Shown here in pieces: positions 53,101 to 62,100 of a stretch of 64,000 nt of DNA. Position 1 is the stretch's first letter, and every line of letters starts with the position of its first letter. The notes under the pieces were generated by a model. The model was not told the origin of the DNA. It ran no database searches and saw only the letters and a program-made list of their open reading frames with translations. Origin of the DNA: Margaritifera margaritifera (Eukaryota; Mollusca; Bivalvia; Unionida; Margaritiferidae); NCBI GenBank assembly GCA_029931535.1, contig JAQPZY010001471.1, positions 62,001 to 126,000 of the forward strand. Reading direction: 5' to 3'. A program made the translations under genes and the position numbers.

Positions 53101-56100
53101 TAGGTGTTTTATGCAATGATGATGATGATGACTGTCATGTGCATAATAATGATGATGATGATTATTATTATTATTATTTTGAAGTGTAGAGCTATATATC
53201 ATGCTTTTCTCAGTTACATTTAGGTCCACCCCTTGTAAAAGTGTCTCAGTTCCCCAAGCTCTGCTCCCAGGTGATGGATAACAACTTTGAAAAACATTGT
53301 GCACATCTACAGACCACTCGCAATCATATCCCAAGGTTTACAGTCTCTATATTGAATGGTGTAGGAGAGGAGTTGTGTGACATTACACATGAACACACAG
53401 GCTGAATCACACAGTGCACACCCATTCTTAGAAAAGTGCAGAGGAAATAGTAATAATAATAATAATACACATCCTCATTATAGAGCCCTTCATATTAACA
53501 CATTTCCTGTTATAGGACGGGTATGGTCATAGAGTCCATTATTATTATATTCAGAGTGAAGATACCGGGTTTTAAACTCTTTTAATTCAGGGCCCCTTAT
53601 ATAAATATATAATAAGAGAGAAGGTTTGTATACTAAATCGAGAAATTGCTGTTTTACACCTAGGTCTTGATTTCATAATGGTGTTTGTGTTTACAATGAA
53701 ACTTTTCAGTAATCTATGTCAGAGCCCTCCTTTGATTTGCCACCAACAATTGTGACACATTGATCATTTTATACTAGCCATTGTGATGTCAAGGTCTTCC
53801 TTGTGGCTCGCCAGCAACAATGATGGCACACTGATCATTTTATGCTGTCAGAAATGTTTAAGCCATTGTGATGTTGAGGCCCTCCTTGTGACTTCCCAGC
53901 AACAATTACAGCACATTGATCATTTTTTACTATAAGCCATTGTTATGTCCCGGCTTTCCTTTTGACTTGCCAGCACAATTATGGCACATTGATTATTTTA
54001 TATTGTCAGAAATGTTCTAAGCCATTGTGATGTCAAGGCGCTCCTTGTGATTCACCACTGTCAAGTTATGGTACATTGATCATTTTATACTATAAACTAT
54101 TGTGATGTCAAGGCCATTCTTGTGACTTGCCAGCAACAATTATGGCACATTGATCATTTTATACTATAAACCATTGTGATATCAAGGCCTGTCTTGTGAC
54201 TCACCAGCAACAGTTATGCCACATTTATCATTTTATACTTAGATGTCAAGGCCTTTCTTGTGACTCACCACTGACAATTATGGCACATTGTTCATTTTAC
54301 ATTGTCAAAAATGTTTAAGCCATTGTGATGTCAAGGCCTTTCCTGTGACTCACCAGCAACAATTACAGCACATTGATAATTTTATACTGTCAGAAATGTT
54401 TAAACCATTGTAATGTAAATGCCTTCCTTGTGACTTACTACTGACAATTGCGATAAATTGATAATTTTTGTACGAAATTTTTGAATGTCTGTTAGAATGG
54501 CATTATTTGTCTTGTATACGAGGTTTTGAGGATGCTATTGGTTATTTTACTATTGCAAATATCCATTGTATTTGATTTGATAATGTGTCTTTGGTACAAC
54601 TTAAGTTGTCACACTAAAAAAATAAAATAAAATACTCAAACTCACAAATACAAGAATATTAATCCCAATGTTTCATCTCATTAATCTTATGCTGACTATG
54701 GCTGTAAAGTATGTGTACTAAATCCTTTTGTTGGATTAATATAATTATTGGTAAATAACTTTAAAAAATTATTGCCGTTCATGACATCTTAGAGCAATCG
54801 TTATTATAAAATGCCAATCAGAGAAATAAGACCATTACAAAAACTATGTCATGAGAAGTAAGACCATTACAAAATCTATGTAATTCATGTCAATTACTTT
54901 GTCTTGATTCCTACATATTATTAGTACTCATACTTTATGACAATGCTGTTGTGTCTTATGGCAGTGCTGTTGTCTGTATGATAATGCTGTTGTCTGTTTG
55001 ACAGTGCACTTGTCTGTATGACAGTGCTATTGTCTGTATGAAATCTTAGTGAAAAACTTTTAAAATGCTAATTATTTCTATATTAATTTTGTTGAATTCC
55101 CTGACAGATAGGAGAACTGGAGGCAACCCACATTCCAGTGAGTATGAATGTCCGTGGATGTCCACTGTCCTTCCAAATGATGGCCAGTCAGAAAGCTGGG
55201 CCACCAATTCTCAGGTAGAAGTGTTCATTTGCAATACAATTAATTAAAAAATTCGAACATAATTTCTGTTTATCATGCACTAAATTTGTAAAGAGTAATC
55301 AAATACTGTATACCATCAAGTGTTAACTCAGGCTTATTTTCATGCTCAAGTCAAGTAAAAGAAATTTTGTACAGTGTAAGGGTAATGTGTAGTCAAACCA
55401 GTCTCGACTTCTACCAGTTGGACGTCTAAGACAGGTGGTTGCTTAATGAATGTTTATTTCTGCTATTACAACACTCCCTTATTATAAGGTTCTACATTAT
55501 AACATGGTTTCTGTTACAAGGTGAGTATTGTCAGAGATCCCATTTCATTAAGTGGTAGTAATATTATATGTATTATGTACTTCATTATAAAGTGTTCTCA
55601 CTATAAGGTAGTATACTTTATGGTTCCCATTTACAGTGTTATAATGAGGGAGTACTGTGTTAGTTTTAAAGAATCTTTGAAAAAGTTTCTGTTCATTAAT
55701 TCCAAAAATGTGTCAGATGACTTTGAATTTTTTTTTAAAAAAAACCCCGTAAAAATGACCTTGTTAATAATACTGACCAAAATTGTTGGTGTTGAATGGC
55801 ACTAGTTGAGGACACCTTAACTGACCTTTGACCTTATGACTTCAACTCTGAATAAGGTTGGCATTGTGTACTGAGATATCTTCATTCAGAGAGTCCCTAA
55901 TGAGTTGAAAGGATCCAGATTATCTCATAAATAACTTCCAAATATAGAGTGTTAGAGTATGTAACAATAATAATGAAGAATAATATTAATAGGTAAGGTT
56001 GCAAATTGTAATAATTATTACATTTCCAGTTATAACTGCATGCAATCACAATACATGTTGTAATAAAGTCTGCTTTATGATAACAGTTACATTGATAAGT

Positions 56101-59100
56101 GATCTGACTGAATGTTATAATGAAGTGGACTATATTACAATATGCATTATTGCATGCAGTTATAACTCCTATTGTAATAATGATTGGAATGTGCAACTTT
56201 ATGACAATTGGGGTTTCTACATATCTACAGTCCATCACCTATTGTGCAGCCATCAGGATTGAATATGGTACTGTAGCTGTGCAAAGTGATTAGCTAAACA
56301 AATGAACTGTTGAGACTCCCTTTTGTAAGGTAAATGTACAGTATTTGCTTGTTTATACAACACACCCAACTGCAAAAAGCATAGACTCTGACATACAGTT
56401 GCATGGTATGCCAGTCAATCAAAAGTAGCATTACAAAAGTGAAATTCTATTTATCTGGCTAATACAAAATTTTGAGCTTAGACTTAAGCTCAGAAGTTTT
56501 ATGATCTCCAGGCCAGGTTCTGTAGTCATGAAACTGTCTGAGTACAAGACTAGGTCCCATAGTCATGAAACTGTCTGAGCATGAGACCAGGTCCCGTAGT
56601 CATGGAATTGTCTGAACACAAGACCAGGTCCTGTAGTCATGAAACTGTCTGAACATGACCAGGAACAATAGTCATGAAGCTGCCTGAGCATAAGACCAGA
56701 TCCATAGTCAGGAAACTCGGAGCACAGGACCAGGACCCATAGTCATGAAACTGTCTGAGCAGAAGACCGCCCCATAAGCATGAAGTTGTCTGAGCACAAG
56801 ACCAGGTCCCATAGTCATGATACTTCTGAGCACAAGACCAGGTCCCATAGTCATGATACTTATGAATACAAGACCAGGTCATGTAGTCATGAAACTGAGC
56901 ACAAATATTGAAATCTGACTAAAAACTCCAAAATTAAAAAATCATACATGGGGTCACTCAATCTCATTAAAATTTGGCATGTTTGTAAAGAAACAATCAA
57001 TTAGATAACCCGCAGATTTGTGTGATTCTTGCCTTAGAGTGAATTTATGGGAGATCAAAAGTTTAGAGATTTTAGCATGAGTTCAAATTGTGTGCTCCAG
57101 CAGTTATGTGACTATTGGGCCCCATTGTCATGGAACTGTCTGAGCACAAAATGTTCCCATCTTGCCTGTCTTGCCTACTTAAAAATTATGGTCAACAATC
57201 ATAAAGTTTGTGTGAGTTTATGAAAGTCAGATACATAGGGTATACTGACAAACCTACAGATGTAGGTGAGACACTGGGTCCCACGGAACATTTGTTTATG
57301 ATTTGCAACCATTTACAGATTTCATCAGTATATGATACTACATGAATGACTATTTACAGATTTCATCAGTATATAATACTACAGGAATGACTATTTACTG
57401 ATTTCATCAGTATATGATACTACGTGAATGGCTATTACAAATTTCATCAGTATATGATACTACAAGAATAACTATTTACAGATTACATCAATATATGATA
57501 CTACAAGAATTACTATTTACCCAACTGGTAGGAGTTTATCAAGATTTTATTTTCAAATATTGTTTCATATTTTTTCTCAACAAACAAAATTTGGTCAGAT
57601 GCTGTTAAAAACCAACCAGCCAGCATTAACAGTTCAGGGGATGCTTTAAAAATGATGTTCTGGTGGTTACTGTTCTAATTTTGTGAACCAGGGAGGAAGA
57701 CATGTATTAAGAAATATTTTCACTACCATATATACTCATGTATAAGCGGAGTCCAAATGGAAACAACATAGATCCTGATCTGCTGTTGCATAATGTGCTG
57801 GCAGATCAGGGTCTATGTTATTTGTTCTACTGATTAGTCCCTGCAAACAGCATAGATCCTGATCTGCGGGCGCATTATGCGGTGGCAGATCTGAGTCTAT
57901 GCAGTTTGCAGTTGGTATGGGCTTATATGCGAGTAAAAACGATAAGTGAATTTCTCAGTGATACAATATGTGGCAATATGAATCAGATCAAATATACCGT
58001 ATATACTCACTTATAAATCGAGTCCAACTGCAAACAACATAGACCCTGATCTGCCTTCGCATAATGTGCTTGCAGATCAAGGTCTTTATTGCTTGTTCTA
58101 CTGATTACTTCTAACTGCATATACCCAGATCTGCTGGTACATTATGCAGTGGTAGATCAGGATCTGTGCAGTTTGCTGTCTGACTCAACTTATAGGCAAG
58201 TATATATGGTATATAGAATGACATCAGTATAATCAAATAAAACAGGTCAGAGAGTTATAATTCATTCCAAGCAGGAATTGAACCCATGCAATGAGCAACG
58301 GCACCTGTTGCCTCGCTATCATGTACCAGTGTACTTCTAAACAACATGGGAATGCTCTCATCCCCAGAAAAGGCTTAAGGTGCATGAGAATTCACTCGCT
58401 TGGCAAATGGAATTTAACACTCAGCTATTTGCATAAACTCATTGGATTTCTATCTGTAAATGCAAGGTATATAAATGAAATTATAATTTTAAATTGACAC
58501 CTATATACCAAACAAAGAGGAAAGTGATTCTCCCTGGATCCCACTATATGTTTGCATACCTGATTCTTTTTATGTAGATTGACACCATATATATATATAA
58601 TCATTACTTGCACAGTTCACATCTCTAATTTTTTAACATTAATAGGCAGATAAAGAAAAATTTTGTGACTGTTACTTAATTTGCTTCTCTTTTAACAGAT
58701 TTGGATCACACATTGCTGGAACAGCTGTCTGCAATCGATCAGTTAGAGTTAACAATAATAGTCCTTATGGTAAGCCAATGGAGCATAGTGTTCCAAATGC
58801 TACAGACACATTTTAGTTTAATCTAAAATCCACATCTTATGAGAAAATACTTAAATAGTTATATATCTTGTAATCTAAGGGAAAAATTTGGGTCTACCAG
58901 TTATAGCATTTATCAGTTGATTTACTGGAGATTTCCACTTTTTTCACTTTGTATGTTGGATTTGGTCTTTCTGTAACATTTTTCATTTCATGTTTTAACT
59001 TCCAGTTTTAAAAGATTTCTTCTTATTTCATTTTCAGATTTTTTCTATCTCACCTGTAGATCATAGGTGTGACATGGTTATCACTTTTCTTTCTCACCTG

Positions 59101-62100
59101 TAGATCATAGGTGAGACATGGCTTTCGCTTTTCTGACATCGCATAATGCACTGGCAGATCAGGGTCTATGTTGCTTGTTCTACTGATTAGTTCTTACAAA
59201 CTGCATAGACCCAGATCTGCCAGTGCATTGTGCAATGGCAGATCTGGGTCTATGCACTTTGCAGTTGGTATCGGCTTATACGCGAGTATAATGGTACTTG
59301 GAAAAAAAAGTTGTTGGTACTGTGTGTACAAAAAGGATGCTAGCACTCAGAATACTAGTGTCCTTGATTTTGTTTGAATAACCTGATATTTTCCCCTGAT
59401 ACATGTGCAGTAAACATGTTTTATACATGTACAGTAAACATGTTTTATACATGTACAGTAAACATGTTGTATACCTGTGCTGTAAACATATTGTTTACAT
59501 GTACTGTAAACATTTTATACATGTACAGTAAATGTACTGTATACATGTGTGTAAACATATTGTAGACATGTACAGTAAAGTTATTGTATACATGTACAGT
59601 AAACATTTTATATATGTACAGGAAATGTATTGCACACCTGTACAGTAAAACCTGCCTATAGAGGGCACTCAATGGACCACGGACTGCCATCCTTTATGGA
59701 CAGGTGTCATTTATATAGAGGTTGAATATGACATGAAATTAGGTAAAGAAGTTCATACATGTTCTTTATGGACAGGTGTAATTTATATAGAGGTTGAATA
59801 TGACACGAAATTAGCATATTCTTTATGGACAGGTGTTGTTTATATAGAGGTTGAATATGACGTGAAATTAGGAAAAGAAGTTCATATGACCTTTATATAG
59901 ATATGTCTTGTAAAACAGGTTCCACACTACTGCTAAATTACCATATATACTCATGTATAAGCCGATACCAACTGCAAAGTGCATAGACCCAGATCTGCCG
60001 GTGCATTATGCAACGGCAGATCTGGGTCTATGTTGTTTGCATTTGGATCCGACTTATACGCGAGTATAGACGATACCTATAATATGCATGATTTTGGACA
60101 GTCCTATTCTGGGTGTGTGGTATATCCAGAAGAAAGAATACAACAAATAATGATATTAGAGCCCTGATTTGATGAAGTCGGAAGAACCAAATAGTAATCA
60201 TGTTGCTTGTCCATTAACAGTTTTGTTTCTGCAAGATAACTTTACTGGGAATGGTTGGATTTTAACCAAATTTACTATGCAGCTTTATATGAGACCTCAA
60301 AAGAGTTCAATTTTCAGTGTTCCAAAATATCATTTACATGAATTATGCCCCTTGATTCCCTGTCATCCTGACTTTGGTTCCCACAGCATAACTTTACCAA
60401 GGTTTGTTGGATTTCAATCAAATATGAGTCTGTGATTTTATGTTGATTTGACCTTGAATAATTTTAATATCCAGCATTCCAAGACATCATTTACAGGAGT
60501 TATTTCCCCTGATTTTCTGTTCTCATGGCTTTGGTTTTGGCAGCATAACTTTACCAAAGTTGGTTTAATTTCAACCAAATTTGGCATGCAGGTTTATATT
60601 GATGAGACCTTGAATGTGTTTGATTCTGAGCATTCCATTGTGTCACTTATGGTGGGAGTTATGCCCCCTGATTTCCTATCATCCTGACTTTGGTTTTTGC
60701 AGCATAATTTTGCCAATGTTTTTTGGTTTCCAGCCAAATTTATGTTGGGGCTTTAACATCTTTTACAGGAGTTATATCCCACTTTGCCTGCCCTCTTGAC
60801 TTTGATTTCTACAGCATTACTTTACCAAATATTGTTGAATTACTGATGAGACCTTGAATGAGCTAATTATGGCTCTGCTAGATGAAGTTGTCAAAGCCGT
60901 ATAGTAATTACATCTGTCCATTTGTAACTCCATCCATCCATCCAGTTGTCAGTTTGCCCATCAGCAATCGGGTTTACACGATATAAATTCTGTGCAAATT
61001 ATTGGATTTTAACCAAATTCAATATGCAGCTTTGTGTTGAAGAGATGTCAAAAGAATTCCATTTTCAGCCTTCTTTGTCATAATTTGCAAGAGTTATGGA
61101 CCCTGATTGCCTGACATCCTAAATTTTGTTTCTGCGGGTTAACTTTACCAAAGCTTGTTGGATTTCAACCTAATTTGACATGCAGCTTTATATTATGAGA
61201 CTCTAAAGTGGTTTAATTTCAAGCATTCCATGACATCATGTATGGGAGTTATGCCACAGATAGTCCGTTCTTCATACTTTGGTTTGTACTGCATTACTTT
61301 ACCAGGGATGGTTGTATTTCAACCAAATTTAGCATGCAGCTTTATGTTGATGAGACCTTGAAAGAATTCAGTTCTAGTATTTCATGACATTATTTACAGG
61401 TGTTATATCCTCTCAATTGCATGACCTCCTGACTTTAGTTTCTGCAGCATGACTTTACCAATGTTTGTAAGATTTCAACCAAATTTGGCATGCAGCTTTA
61501 TACACATGAGATTTCACATTCCAGCCTTCCATGACTTCATTTACAAGAGCAGTGCCCTACTATTGTCCTTCCTTCTGACTTTAGTGTCTGCAGCATTACT
61601 TTACCAAGGATTGTTATAGTTCAATCAGATTTGGAATGCAGCTTATAATTATGAAATCTTGAATAAATTTGATTTCCAGTGTTCCACAACTTCATTTACA
61701 GAGTATGCCCACTGATTATCCATCCTCCTGACTTTGGTTTCCACAGCTTTACCTTACCAAGGTTGGTTGGATTTGAACCAAATTTTGCATGCAGATTTAT
61801 ATTGATGTGGCCATGAATCACATTGATTTCAGTATATACAACATCATTTGCAGGATTTATGGCTACTGATTGTCTGTCTGCCTAACTTTGATTTCTGCAG
61901 CATAACTTTACTAAGGCAGGTTATATTTCAGCCAAATGTTGTATACCTTTATATTGATGAGACATTGAATGTGCTGGATTTCTAGCATTGCACATCAGCA
62001 TTAGAGGAGTTATGGCCCCTGAATGCCCATTTTCCTAACTTTGGTTTCTCAACACAAGTTCCTCTGTTTATAGCTCCACCAAGCAAATTGTAGTAAGGAG

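Larger units (their letters stand above)
53100..55107. other. Intron 21 contents
   Basis: GAT/ATT microsatellite text at 53116-53178 close to the donor. Plain at 53180-53464 and 54480-54940. Otherwise two arrays and a dispersed repeat. Confidence 0.65.
55215..58698. other. Intron 22 contents
   Basis: Dispersed repeats, a palindromic element, two minisatellites, two MITEs and SINE-like fragments. Plain stretches are 55663-56002 and 56906-57313. Confidence 0.65.

Noticed and set aside
60169..60799. Series of 60-90-codon plus-strand ORFs
   Set aside because: They lie within the ~150-bp core array and share peptides because the units are alike; no continuous frame.
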